Positions 1 through 8,338 are shown, numbered from the stretch's first letter. The stretch: 34,450 nucleotides of DNA from an uncultured SAR116 cluster alpha proteobacterium (GCA_902578805.1 CACHEH010000012.1:1-34450); one strand, 5' to 3'. Notes: generated by a model not told the origin, from the sequence alone. A program made the numbers and translations.

Positions 1-212
1 AACTGGATAAATTTGTAATTTCTGAAAAATTTAACTCAGGATTTGCACTAGATTTAATGGTTAAAGATGTCACAATTGCGAATAGTTTAATTAAAGACTT
101 TTCTTCTGACAAACCACTTTCAAATGACGTTTTATCTAATCTTTCAGAGTCACTTAAAGTTTTAGGTGGTAACCCAGATCACACAGAAATTTATAAAACA
201 ATTAAGAAATAA
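1..212 (+). CDS. 3-hydroxyisobutyrate dehydrogenase-like protein, C-terminal part (5' end outside window)
   Basis: An open frame enters from the left edge (first whole codon at base 3) and stops with TAA at 210-212, giving about 69 C-terminal residues. The segment FALDLMVKDVTIA followed by a closing GGNPDHTEIY stretch matches the C-terminal helical domain of the beta-hydroxyacid dehydrogenase family (3-hydroxyisobutyrate dehydrogenase, tartronate semialdehyde reductase, L-threonate dehydrogenase). In this family the Lys of the KD motif lies in the active site. These enzymes oxidise or reduce small beta-hydroxyacids with NAD(P). The N-terminal Rossmann half lies outside the window, so the substrate cannot be narrowed. 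It runs convergently toward the TPP-enzyme gene, so it is a neighbour but not part of that operon. Confidence 0.72.
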   Translation, partial: LDKFVISEKFNSGFALDLMVKDVTIANSLIKDFSSDKPLSNDVLSNLSESLKVLGGNPDHTEIYKTIKK

Positions 213-289
213 TATTTATAAGCACAAAATATATCTGAAAACAATTTTCTTACATTTATGGTTTTAAATAAATATCAAAACTTAAATTT

Positions 290-1948
290 TTAGTTTGTTT
301 GCAGTTGTGAGATAGTTGTTGTACTAGTATTCAATTCAAGGCTCATTTTAAATTCAATTAATGATGGTCCATCTACTTTCATCGCACTTTTTATTGTTGG
401 TATTATTTCTTCAGTATCATATATTGTGAAACATTTTAAACCAAAACTTTCACCATACTTAGCAAAGTCTGGATTAACTAGTTTTGTTGCATAATGATCT
501 CTGGTCGGGAAGTGAACTTCTTGATGATACCGTATTGTACCATAATGATTATTATTAGCTACTATTACTCTTATTTTTGCCTTATGAGCAACTGCTGTAG
601 CAAGCTCAGAGCCAGTCATCAAAGCCCCACCATCTCCAACAATTGAAAAAACTTGTTTACCTGGAAACCTGAGTGCAGCTGCAATACCCGCAGGAATTCC
701 CATACCCATAGCACCAATTTCTGAGCCTATTAATTTCATTGTAGATTTAAACGGAAACCTATGATGCATCCAACTTGTAAAATTTCCGGCATCATTTGTA
801 ATTATTGAGTTTTCTGGTGCAATTTCACCTAACCCATCAATAAAATGAGCAAAATCTAGTCCATCATTTGCATTTCTTGGAGTAGCAGTTGCATCATTAT
901 TCAAATAACGATGATGACAAAGTTTGACCCATTCATTTCTTTCGTTATTTGTACTATTATTTACAAAATTTGATAGTTGTTCTAAAAAATTTTCACTATC
1001 AGCAACTATACCCATGTCAGTTCGAAAAATTTTACCTATTGTATTTGGATCAGGTATTACATGAATAAATATTTGTTTTGATGATGGAAATTTATAGGCC
1101 ATATTTGGTACACCATTAAACCTATGGCCAACAACTAGGACTAAGTCCGCTTCTAATGCATTTTTTCTAATAGGTTCTGGAGGTCTTAAACCTAATTCTC
1201 CTGCATAGTGTAAGTTATCGTTGGAAATAATATCTTGATGTTCATAAGTGCATAAAACTGGTAAATTATGTGCTTTTGCAACTTTTTCTACAAGTTTTCT
1301 TGACATAGTTGTTATATGTACTTGTCCACCAACAACGAGAACTGGCTTTTTTGCGTTTGATAATAAGTTAGATACTTCTTTAACCTTTTCAGGGAAAGCT
1401 AAGGGTGGGTTTATTTTAATACGCTTTACATCTTCAGATTCAATTTTAGTTTCTAAAACATCTGTTGGTATTGCTATAACTACAGGGCCTGGTATACCAC
1501 TTTCAGCAATGTGAAATGCTCTTGCAGTAACGTTGGCTATCTCACTTGGTGTGTTGATTTGTTCTACGTGTTTTGCCATATCAGAAAATGTTTTGATGAA
1601 GTCCATCTCTTGTAAATGCATTTTGCCAGTACTAATACGATTGACTTGACCAATAAACAAAACCATAGGCACCCCGCCTTGATGCGCGGAGTGAACTGAA
1701 ATTGAAGCGTTTGTTGCTCCTGGGCCTCTACTTACAAAAGCCACACCCGCTTTACCTGTACACTTTGCATCTGCGACAGCCATAAAGCCAGCACCTCCTT
1801 CATGCCTACAAGTAACAACTTCAATTCCTGGTGAATATAATAATTCATCCATAACGGATAGATATGACTCGCCAGGAACACAAAAGAAACGATCAACACC
1901 GTGATTTTTTAAAGTTTGTACAAAAACTGAAGCAGCTTTTTTTAACAT
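290..1948 (-). CDS. Thiamine-pyrophosphate-dependent enzyme, acetolactate synthase large-subunit-like
   Basis: The 552-residue protein has the three-domain layout of the acetolactate synthase/decarboxylase superfamily. The N-terminal domain carries the catalytic Glu50 in RHEGGAG. A central domain (about 190-330) follows, and the C-terminal TPP/Mg domain has GDG at 438-440 and NNN at 465-467. Glu50 argues against glyoxylate carboligase, which has Val there. True acetolactate synthase is less likely because no regulatory-subunit gene (ilvN) is adjacent and a short-chain dehydrogenase-fold gene precedes it instead. The start is ATG with a good ribosome site (AAGGAAAG) 5 bases upstream. It lies 14 bases downstream of the SDR-like gene, so the two are probably cotranscribed. 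Possible activities are decarboxylation or carboligation of a 2-oxoacid; the substrate is not readable from sequence. Confidence 0.85.
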   Translation of the reverse strand: MLKKAASVFVQTLKNHGVDRFFCVPGESYLSVMDELLYSPGIEVVTCRHEGGAGFMAVADAKCTGKAGVAFVSRGPGATNASISVHSAHQGGVPMVLFIGQVNRISTGKMHLQEMDFIKTFSDMAKHVEQINTPSEIANVTARAFHIAESGIPGPVVIAIPTDVLETKIESEDVKRIKINPPLAFPEKVKEVSNLLSNAKKPVLVVGGQVHITTMSRKLVEKVAKAHNLPVLCTYEHQDIISNDNLHYAGELGLRPPEPIRKNALEADLVLVVGHRFNGVPNMAYKFPSSKQIFIHVIPDPNTIGKIFRTDMGIVADSENFLEQLSNFVNNSTNNERNEWVKLCHHRYLNNDATATPRNANDGLDFAHFIDGLGEIAPENSIITNDAGNFTSWMHHRFPFKSTMKLIGSEIGAMGMGIPAGIAAALRFPGKQVFSIVGDGGALMTGSELATAVAHKAKIRVIVANNNHYGTIRYHQEVHFPTRDHYATKLVNPDFAKYGESFGLKCFTIYDTEEIIPTIKSAMKVDGPSLIEFKMSLELNTSTTTISQLQTN

Positions 1949-1962
1949 TTTACTTTCCTTAT

Positions 1963-2733
1963 TTATATTGTTGGTTTTTTCCCACCATCTAAATTAATTT
2001 CTGTCCCTGTAAGGTGCCTAACTTTAGGATCACAAAGGAAATAGGTCAATTCAGCAACTTCTTCTGGAGTTGAAAATCTATCCAATCCTATATTTTTCAA
2101 GGCATTTTTTTCTGCATCAGCATAACTTATACCTTCTCTTTCAGCATTATTTTGTATAATTGTTATTAAGCGATCAGTTGAAGTCATGCCAGGGTTGATA
2201 GAGTTTACATTAACTCCATCAACTAATCCTCTTTTTGATAGAGCTTTTGTAAAGTTTAGAAAAGCAGCATTAACAGCTCCACCAACCATGAAAAACGGAT
2301 CAGGAGAATGGCTCATTGCTCCGTTAATTGATACAATCCATCCTTTATTCTTAGATAATATTGGCCAAAATGCCTTTGACAATCTAACAGCGCTATAGAA
2401 TTTAAGTGCAAATCCATCTTCAAAATCTTCTATAGGTTGCTTAAGGAAATCTCCACTTTTTGTTGCTCCAGCTGAGAAAATTAACGTATCAAAATTTTTA
2501 AACTCTTTTTGCACAGCTTTAATAGCATTTTCACATTCTATTTTTGTTTTCAAATCAGCTGCGTAATAATAAACATTTACATTATATTTATTTTGCAATT
2601 CAGATTTGGTGTTTTCTAAATTTTCTGTATTAGAGGCAAGCAAATAAATATCACATTCTTCCTTTGCAAAGCGTTCAGCTATGGCTTTTCCAATTCCTTT
2701 GCTACCTCCGGTAATAATTACTCTACGTTTCAT
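1963..2733 (-). CDS. SDR-fold protein lacking the classical Ser-Tyr-Lys catalytic residues
   Basis: The 256-residue protein has the short-chain dehydrogenase/reductase fold: the nucleotide-binding TGGSKGIG at residues 8-15, a DxxD-type middle region, the SAGA equivalent of NNAG, INPGMTSTD after strand 6, and a C-terminal LTGTEINLDGG typical of classical SDRs. Aligning the FTKALS helix with ordinary members puts Gly at the catalytic Tyr, Asn at the catalytic Lys and Gly at the catalytic Ser (SINGAM for xISSxx; VGGAVNAA for YxxSKAA). Either the chemistry differs or the protein binds cofactor without acting as an ordinary dehydrogenase. It is the first gene of a probable two-gene unit with the downstream TPP enzyme and is transcribed away from the helicase gene. 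Confidence 0.82.
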   Translation of the reverse strand: MKRRVIITGGSKGIGKAIAERFAKEECDIYLLASNTENLENTKSELQNKYNVNVYYYAADLKTKIECENAIKAVQKEFKNFDTLIFSAGATKSGDFLKQPIEDFEDGFALKFYSAVRLSKAFWPILSKNKGWIVSINGAMSHSPDPFFMVGGAVNAAFLNFTKALSKRGLVDGVNVNSINPGMTSTDRLITIIQNNAEREGISYADAEKNALKNIGLDRFSTPEEVAELTYFLCDPKVRHLTGTEINLDGGKKPTI

Positions 2734-2801
2734 ATTTTTGATATTTACCTAATACAACAATTCTTAAATTATTATTTATTTAAAAAGTGTATATTAATTT
2801 T

Positions 2802-2830
2802 TTGATTAAGACACTTAGATTTTGTATAAA
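2802..2830 (+). promoter_or_regulatory. Candidate sigma-70 promoter for the helicase gene
   Basis: TTGATT at 2802-2807 is followed after 17 bases by TATAAA at 2825-2830. Transcription would start near 2837 and leave a leader of about 45 bases before the helicase ATG at 2881. The stretch lies in the 147-base divergent gap between the SDR-like gene and the helicase. In AT-rich DNA such matches also arise by chance. Confidence 0.45.
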
Positions 2831-2880
2831 ATCTCATTATTAGCTAATCATCAAAATATTTATATATAAGAGCCTGTATT

Positions 2881-5580
2881 ATGAGTTTAACCTCAAAAAA
2901 ACAATCAAATTTTTGGCATAGTTCCATAAATGAAAATGTTAAAGTCAAGGCTCTTTTAGGCCCCACAAATACAGGTAAAACCTATTATGCAATGGAGAGA
3001 ATGCTCTCTCATAGTTCAGGGATTATTGGATTTCCTCTCAGATTATTAGCTCGCGAAAATTATGATAAGGCAGTTTCAAAGGTTGGAAAATCTAAAGTTG
3101 CTCTTGTGACTGGTGAAGAAAAAATTATTCCTCCTAACGCAAAATATTTTTGTTGCACTGTGGAGTCTATGCCATTAGGAAGATCATTTTCTTTTGTCGC
3201 AATTGATGAAATTCAATTAGCAGCTGATCCAGATAGAGGCCATATTTTTACAGATAGAATTCTTAATACAAGGGGAACTGAAGAAACAGTTCTTCTTGGG
3301 GCTGAAACTATTAAACCTTTATTAAAAAAAATTCTACCTAATTGTTTAATCGAAATAAGACCAAGGCTTTCTATTTTGAGTTATGTAGGTGTGAAAAAAC
3401 TTACAAGGCTTAAACCAAGGTCTGCCATTGTTGCTTTCTCTATACCAGAAGTATATAAAATTGCCGAACTTATTAGAACAAAAAAAGGTGGAGCTGCAAT
3501 CGTTATGGGAGCTTTGTCACCAAGAACAAGAAATGCTCAGGTTAATCTTTATCAAAATGGTCAAGTTGACTATTTAATTGCAACAGATGCCATTGGTATG
3601 GGTTTAAACATGGATATTGATCATGTTGCTTTTGCATCTGACACAAAATTTGATGGTAAAATACCAAGATACCTCAATCCTCCAGAAATCGCTCAAATAG
3701 CAGGTAGGGCTGGAAGACATTCTCGTAATGGCTCATTTGGAGTAGTAGATGATCATCTGAAATTTGATGAAGAAACAATTGAACAGATTGAAAATCATTC
3801 TTTTTTTCCTTTAAAAAATATTTGGTGGAGAAATTCAGAATTAAACTTTGACTCATTAAAAGCATTACTTAACTCATTAGAAGCCTATCCCCCTTTTAAT
3901 TTCATGAGGAGAAAAGTTGGAGCATTAGATACACTTTGCTTAAATCACTTATCTGAGATTAGTTCAATAAAAAATAAAATAAATAATAAGGAACCACTAA
4001 TGTTATTATGGGACGTATGTCAAATTCCTGATTTCAGTAATTCTTTGACGGGTGTTCATTTTAGCTTGCTAGAAAAAACTTTTGAATTATTATTAACTAA
4101 TGGAAAACTAGACAACGAGTGGATAAAGTCTCAACTTAACAGGCTTAATAAATTTGATGGAGAAATAGATACTCTATTAAATAGAATATCAAACATCAGA
4201 ACTTGGACATTTATTACAAATAGACAACAATGGATAAATGAATCTGAATATTGGCAAAATGAAGCAAAAACAATTGAAGATAAACTGTCTGATGAATTGC
4301 ATAATAGATTAACTCAAAGATTTGTTGATAAGAGAATTGTAATTTTAAATAAAACTCTAAAAGAGCATAGTGATTTGGAAGCTTTAATAAGATTAGATGG
4401 CAAAGTCATTGTTGAAGGTGAAGAAGTTGGATTATTAAAAGGTTTTGAATTTATTCCTTCTCTCTCTGAAGGCGAAAAAGCTGGTCCAATTTTATCAGCG
4501 GCAAGAAAAATTTTACCAAAAGAAATTGAAAGACGTTTCAAAGAGCTTTTAATGTCAGATAACGCTGCTTTTAAGTTTGATGATGATGGTTCTATTTTAT
4601 GGCAAAATAACAAGGTTGCAAAAGTTACAAATGGTGAAACTTTATATTCACCAAAAATTGTTATCATTAACTCTGAATTTTTATCTGACGAACAGATTAA
4701 GCAAATAGAAATTAGAGTAAACGAGGCAGTTGAGGGGAACATAGAAAATATTTTATCTGAAGCAATTAATCTAAAAAAACCTGTTTTAAATTTTCAGCAG
4801 CAAAAAAGTGAAAGTGAAAAACATCATAATGTTTCATTAACAACAAATGATGACGATAAAAAGCTTAGTGAGAGTATTTCTGGGAAAGCTCTTGGCATTG
4901 CATATCAAGTTTATGAAGGATTAGGTTCAGCGCAAATCAATAATTTATCAATGTCGACAGTTAACTTGTCAGAAGCTGACAAAAGAAATTTAGCAAGATT
5001 AGGACTAAGATTAGGTGTTGAAACTATTTATTTACCTAATCTCCTGAAGCCAGCCGCAATAAAATTAAGAGCTTTATTATGGTCTGTTCATAATCAAAAT
5101 TTTCCAAAAGATGCTTTCCCACCTGATGGACGTGTGAGCATAACAATTTTACCAAATGTTAAAAAAGAGTTTTACAGGGCTTTAGGTTTTGTGCCTCTTG
5201 GGAATTTGGCACTTAGAGCCGACATTGCCGAGAGATTGTCAGCCTTAATTAGGATAGAAGCTAGAAATGGTCAATTTAGGATTAATGAGACCATGTTATC
5301 AATTGCAGGTGCAACAAAAATTCAAATGGAAGAAATTCTCTATGATTTAGGTTACTCAAAGTGTGGTGAAGAAACTTCAACTTTAGCTGACCAAGTCCCA
5401 ATTATTATTTTTGAAAAAAAAAGGAAGGCTTTCAAACCTAAAGTCAAAACATTCCATAAAAAAACTGAGAAAAGTAAAGATAAGAAAGTCAAAAAATTTT
5501 CAAAAACAAAAAATATAGAAAAATCACCAGATCCTTTATCACCATTTGCAATTTTAAAATCTATAAAAATTAAAAAATGA
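2881..5580 (+). CDS. SUV3-type DExH superfamily 2 RNA helicase
   Basis: The 899-residue protein has an N-terminal helicase core: Walker A GPTNTGKT at 27-34, DEIQ at 109-112, motif V ATDAIGMGLN at 234-243 and motif VI QIAGRAGRH at 272-280. The GPTNTGKT, DEIQ and GRAGRH forms are those of SUV3, the mitochondrial degradosome helicase, whose bacterial relatives are common in Alphaproteobacteria. A long middle and C-terminal part follows, and the last 45 or so residues are Lys-rich and probably bind RNA. The likely role is ATP-driven unwinding of RNA in turnover or ribosome work. Its stop is separated by one base from the ATG of the S4-domain gene, so the two are translationally linked. An RNA-binding partner immediately downstream supports an RNA role. 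Confidence 0.88.
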   Translation: MSLTSKKQSNFWHSSINENVKVKALLGPTNTGKTYYAMERMLSHSSGIIGFPLRLLARENYDKAVSKVGKSKVALVTGEEKIIPPNAKYFCCTVESMPLGRSFSFVAIDEIQLAADPDRGHIFTDRILNTRGTEETVLLGAETIKPLLKKILPNCLIEIRPRLSILSYVGVKKLTRLKPRSAIVAFSIPEVYKIAELIRTKKGGAAIVMGALSPRTRNAQVNLYQNGQVDYLIATDAIGMGLNMDIDHVAFASDTKFDGKIPRYLNPPEIAQIAGRAGRHSRNGSFGVVDDHLKFDEETIEQIENHSFFPLKNIWWRNSELNFDSLKALLNSLEAYPPFNFMRRKVGALDTLCLNHLSEISSIKNKINNKEPLMLLWDVCQIPDFSNSLTGVHFSLLEKTFELLLTNGKLDNEWIKSQLNRLNKFDGEIDTLLNRISNIRTWTFITNRQQWINESEYWQNEAKTIEDKLSDELHNRLTQRFVDKRIVILNKTLKEHSDLEALIRLDGKVIVEGEEVGLLKGFEFIPSLSEGEKAGPILSAARKILPKEIERRFKELLMSDNAAFKFDDDGSILWQNNKVAKVTNGETLYSPKIVIINSEFLSDEQIKQIEIRVNEAVEGNIENILSEAINLKKPVLNFQQQKSESEKHHNVSLTTNDDDKKLSESISGKALGIAYQVYEGLGSAQINNLSMSTVNLSEADKRNLARLGLRLGVETIYLPNLLKPAAIKLRALLWSVHNQNFPKDAFPPDGRVSITILPNVKKEFYRALGFVPLGNLALRADIAERLSALIRIEARNGQFRINETMLSIAGATKIQMEEILYDLGYSKCGEETSTLADQVPIIIFEKKRKAFKPKVKTFHKKTEKSKDKKVKKFSKTKNIEKSPDPLSPFAILKSIKIKK

Positions 5581-5581
5581 A

Positions 5582-5977
5582 ATGATAACTAATATTTTAG
5601 AAAAAAAAAATCTTAGGCTTGATATTTACTTATATTATATCCGGATATTTAAAAGTAGAAGCTTAGCAACAAAATTTATATTAACCAATAGGTTACGTAT
5701 ATCAGGACAAGTTACTCAGAAACCCCATAAAATGATTTCGATAGGTGACGTATTAACAATAACAATTAACGATAATATAAAGGTATTGAAAGTATTGGAC
5801 ATACCCAATAGAAGAGGTCCCTATTCAGAATCATTAAATTTCTATGAAGACATTACTCCTATTGAAAGTGTTACAAAAAAGGAAAGTCTTAAACTTGATG
5901 TGAAGTTTGTTGAAAGAGTTGGTCGTCCTACAAAACGAGAAAGGCGTCAAACAGATAGGTTGATGGGTAGAGATTAA
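5582..5977 (+). CDS. RNA-binding S4-domain protein (Hsp15/RqcH-pathway-like)
   Basis: The 131-residue basic protein opens with an S4 domain: RLDIYLYYIRIFKSRSLA, then a turn with NRLRISGQ, then KPHKMISIGDVLTI. This is the layout of Hsp15 (HslR)-type heat-shock proteins that bind stalled 50S subunits. The C-terminal RPTKRERRQTDR stretch is Arg/Lys-rich, as in HslR. ATG at 5582 lies one base after the helicase stop, so translation probably relies on coupling. The family assignment is firm, but the exact role (rescue of peptidyl-tRNA-50S complexes, or another RNA target) is inferred from family. Confidence 0.8.
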   Translation: MITNILEKKNLRLDIYLYYIRIFKSRSLATKFILTNRLRISGQVTQKPHKMISIGDVLTITINDNIKVLKVLDIPNRRGPYSESLNFYEDITPIESVTKKESLKLDVKFVERVGRPTKRERRQTDRLMGRD

Positions 5978-6047
5978 AAATATACTCAATCTATGCTTGT
6001 AATGACAATTTTTGTGGTTTAAATACATATAGATTTTTGAGATTTAT

Positions 6048-6383
6048 ATGACTTATATAGTAAATGATAAATGTATAAACTGTAGGCATACTGATTGTGT
6101 GGAGGTTTGCCCTGTAGATTGTTTTTATCTTGGTGAGAATACTATAGTTATTCATCCAGACGAATGTATTGATTGCGGAGTTTGTGAACCAGAATGTCCT
6201 GTAGATGCTATTCAATCGGACTCAGATCCTGGAGCTGATGAATGGTTAGAATATAATAGAGAGATGTCAGAGATTTGGCCAAATATTACAATGAAAATTG
6301 ATCCTTTGCCTGATTTCGAAAAATACACTGATGAAGAAGGCAAATTTCAAAAATATGGTTCCAAAAAACCTGGAATTATATAG
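6048..6383 (+). CDS. fdxA: Seven-iron ferredoxin, FdxA type
   Basis: The 111-residue electron carrier closely resembles Azotobacter ferredoxin I. Cys9, Cys17 and Cys50 are placed to hold a [3Fe-4S] cluster, and Cys21, Cys40, Cys43 and Cys46 to hold a [4Fe-4S] cluster; Cys12 and Cys25 are extra. The family signatures [11 protein letters not shown] and [16 protein letters not shown] are both present, and WPNIT and DPLPD occur in the C-terminal tail. It acts in the cytoplasm as a low-potential electron donor; the partner is unknown. The 70-base leader after the S4 gene ends with a weak GAG ribosome site. The gene sits between the S4 and carD genes, an order common in Alphaproteobacteria. Confidence 0.93.
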   Translation: MTYIVNDKCINCRHTDCVEVCPVDCFYLGENTIVIHPDECIDCGVCEPECPVDAIQSDSDPGADEWLEYNREMSEIWPNITMKIDPLPDFEKYTDEEGKFQKYGSKKPGII

Positions 6384-6389
6384 TACCTT

Positions 6390-6428
6390 AAACATAATTA
6401 TCTTCTAGCTGGTGTTTTATGTTTTTTT
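6390..6428 (+). terminator. Possible Rho-independent terminator after fdxA
   Basis: AAACATAA (6390-6397) can pair with TTATGTTT (6417-6424), leaving a 19-base loop, and the right arm runs into a seven-T tract (6422-6428). The stem is short and AT-rich, so strength is doubtful, but it lies directly after the fdxA stop and before the carD ribosome site. Confidence 0.33.
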
Positions 6429-6498
6429 GTGATATAAATCCGTTTCTTAAATTTCAGTATTAAATTACAATGTAAATATTATACGATAGGTGATTAAA

Positions 6499-7023
6499 TT
6501 GTCAAAAGATCAAAGCTTAGTTAGCTCGTTTATACCTGGTGATTTTGTAGTTTACCCCAGTCATGGTGTTGGTAAAATCATTGGAACAGAAAACCGTAAA
6601 GTTGAAGATATTGAACTAGAATTACTAATAATAAGATTTGAACATGAGAGAATGACCCTTAGGGTACCATTGTCTAAAGCAACCGAATCAGGGCTAAGAA
6701 CATTATCAAGTAAAGTACAGATGGAAGAAGCAATTGTTACTTTAAAAGGCAAAGCAAAAGTTAAAAAGACTATGTGGTCAAGACGAGCGCAAGAATATGA
6801 AACAAAAATTAATTCTGGAAGTTTAGTATCGATCGCAGAGGTCGTTAGGGATTTGTATAGAAAAGATGATCAAGGTGAACAATCCTACTCTGAAAGACAA
6901 ATGTATCAAGCTGCTTTAGAGCGTTTAGCAAGTGAATTTGCAGCTGTTGATAATACTGACAAAGAAAGTGCTGTTGTAAAATTAGAAAAAATAATTGATG
7001 ACAATGCTGAGGAAGCAGCTTAA
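6499..7023 (+). CDS. carD: CarD/CdnL-type RNA polymerase-binding transcription regulator
   Basis: The protein of about 174 residues has an N-terminal Tudor-like RNA polymerase-interaction domain (FIPGDFVVYPSHGVGKI, then RFEHERMTLRVPLSKA) and a helical C-terminal DNA-binding part including MWSRRAQEYETKI and SYSERQMYQAALERLA. CarD/CdnL proteins bind the beta subunit and stabilise open complexes at rRNA and other growth promoters. A longer frame begins with GTG at 6490, but a perfect AGGTGA at 6488-6493 overlaps that GTG and sits five bases before TTG at 6499, so TTG is the better start. It ends the helicase-S4-fdxA-carD run; a weak hairpin and a 100-base gap suggest it may also have its own promoter. 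Confidence 0.88.
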   Translation: MSKDQSLVSSFIPGDFVVYPSHGVGKIIGTENRKVEDIELELLIIRFEHERMTLRVPLSKATESGLRTLSSKVQMEEAIVTLKGKAKVKKTMWSRRAQEYETKINSGSLVSIAEVVRDLYRKDDQGEQSYSERQMYQAALERLASEFAAVDNTDKESAVVKLEKIIDDNAEEAA

Positions 7024-7048
7024 TAGATTTGTTATTAGATTTAAATAA

Positions 7049-7993
7049 ATGTTAAGTTTAAATAATAAATCTGATTTTTTTTTTGATTGTCTGCCATCTT
7101 ATGATATGGATTATTTAAAAGTTGGGAATGGACACTCAATATATTTTGAACAATATGGTAATCCCAAAGGTATACCCATACTTTTTTTGCATGGTGGACC
7201 AGGAGCAGGATTTTCAAACTCTCATAAAAGTTTTTTTGATTCAAATATTTTTAGAGTAATTTTTTTTGATCAAAGAGGCTCTGGTAAAAGTATTCCTTAC
7301 GCTGAAACGAATTATAATAGTACCCAACTTTTGATTTCAGATATTGAAGATTTAAGAAAGTCATTAAAGATAGACAAGTGGTATCTTTTTGGAGGATCAT
7401 GGGGAAGCACTTTAGCGTTATTATATGGTATTGAATTTCCTAACAGGTGTATGGGTTTTATTTTGAGAGGAATTTTTTTAGGCACTAAAATTGAGATAAA
7501 TTGGTTCTTATATGATATAAAAAAATTTTTTCCAGAAGCTTATAATAAATTTATATCATCTGTTCCACAAAATAATAGAAATAATATTCTTGAATGGTTC
7601 TATACTCAACTTCACAATAATAATAGATCACAAAATCTAAAAGCTGCATCTTCTTGGGCTGAATATGAAAACTCTTGTTCCTCTCTTAATTATCTGTCTC
7701 GACCTATTTCTGGTGAGCATGCTCTTGCAATTTCAAAAATAGAAACTCACTATTTTATGAATAATTGTTTTATAGAAGATAACTATATTATTAATAACTT
7801 ACATAAAATTTCTAATTTGAAATCCTTCATTGTACAGGGCAGGCATGATGTAATTTGCCCTCCGTTCACGGCACTAAAACTTGCTAATTGTTGGAATGGT
7901 TCAAGAATTGAAATTGTGGATGACGCAGGTCATTCAGGTTTTGAAACTAATATCAGTAAAAAATTAATAAATGCTCTTCAAATGATCAAGTAA
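7049..7993 (+). CDS. pip: Proline iminopeptidase-like alpha/beta hydrolase (peptidase family S33)
   Basis: The 314-residue protein carries the S33 signature: an oxyanion HGGPGAG loop at 48-54, DQRGSGKS at 74-81, nucleophile Ser117 in GGSWGS, acid Asp267 in GRHDVICP and His295 in DDAGHSG. This full triad matches proline iminopeptidases, which remove N-terminal proline from peptides in the cytoplasm. The NGHSIYFEQYGNP opening also fits the family. ATG at 7049 is 25 bases after carD and has no clear ribosome site. Length matches the family. Substrate specificity within S33 cannot be confirmed, so a related aminopeptidase or esterase remains possible. Confidence 0.85.
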   Translation: MLSLNNKSDFFFDCLPSYDMDYLKVGNGHSIYFEQYGNPKGIPILFLHGGPGAGFSNSHKSFFDSNIFRVIFFDQRGSGKSIPYAETNYNSTQLLISDIEDLRKSLKIDKWYLFGGSWGSTLALLYGIEFPNRCMGFILRGIFLGTKIEINWFLYDIKKFFPEAYNKFISSVPQNNRNNILEWFYTQLHNNNRSQNLKAASSWAEYENSCSSLNYLSRPISGEHALAISKIETHYFMNNCFIEDNYIINNLHKISNLKSFIVQGRHDVICPPFTALKLANCWNGSRIEIVDDAGHSGFETNISKKLINALQMIK

Positions 7994-8013
7994 ACTATTG
8001 ATTAAATTATTTT

Positions 8014-8034
8014 GAAAGGTTAACTTTCTATAAT
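8014..8034 (+). promoter_or_regulatory. Candidate -10 element with overlapping palindrome upstream of xseB
   Basis: GAAAG-GTTAA-CTTTC (8014-8028) is an inverted repeat placed directly before a perfect TATAAT (8029-8034). ATTATT at 8006-8011 could serve as a poor -35 with a 17-base spacer. Transcription would begin near 8041, 20 bases before the xseB ATG. The repeat occupies the promoter spacer, where a repressor or activator could sit. It could equally be part of the end of the preceding transcript, although no T tract follows. Confidence 0.38.
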
Positions 8035-8060
8035 ATAAATTAAGGTAGTTCTTATTAATT

Positions 8061-8309
8061 ATGAGTAATAAAGAATTTGAAAAATTAACTTTTGAAGAAG
8101 CTATGAAGGAATTAGAAGAGCTTGTAGATGGTCTTGATAGAGGAGATGTTTCGCTTGAAGAAGCAATAGCTGCATACGATAGAGGTTCAAAATTAAAAGA
8201 TTATTGTCAAAAAAAGCTCCATGAAGCAAAAATGAAAATTGATACTATACAGTCATTAGATAATATTGACACAATTCCAGAAAAGTCATCATCTCTTAAT
8301 TCTGATTAA
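8061..8309 (+). CDS. xseB: Exodeoxyribonuclease VII small subunit
   Basis: The 82-residue helical protein has the XseB signature: LTFEEAMKELEELVDGL, then GDVSLEEAIAAYDRG and a coiled-coil segment KDYCQKKLHEAKMKID. XseB forms helical bundles on XseA to build exonuclease VII, which trims single-stranded DNA. xseA is not in the window. Directly following are ispA and dxs, the widespread proteobacterial xseB-ispA-dxs order; the gap to ispA is 29 bases. Confidence 0.95.
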   Translation: MSNKEFEKLTFEEAMKELEELVDGLDRGDVSLEEAIAAYDRGSKLKDYCQKKLHEAKMKIDTIQSLDNIDTIPEKSSSLNSD

Positions 8310-8338
8310 TTTATCATAAATTTAATTTGGATAATTAG

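Noticed and set aside
255-300. AAACT/AGTTT repeat between the two convergent genes at the left end, as a bidirectional terminator
   Set aside because: The stem is only five base pairs in an AT-rich stretch and overlaps the TPP-enzyme stop codon; not convincing.
1248-1514. Plus-strand open frame of 88 codons inside the TPP-enzyme gene
   Set aside because: Antisense shadow of a strongly conserved gene, with no ribosome site and no recognisable family.
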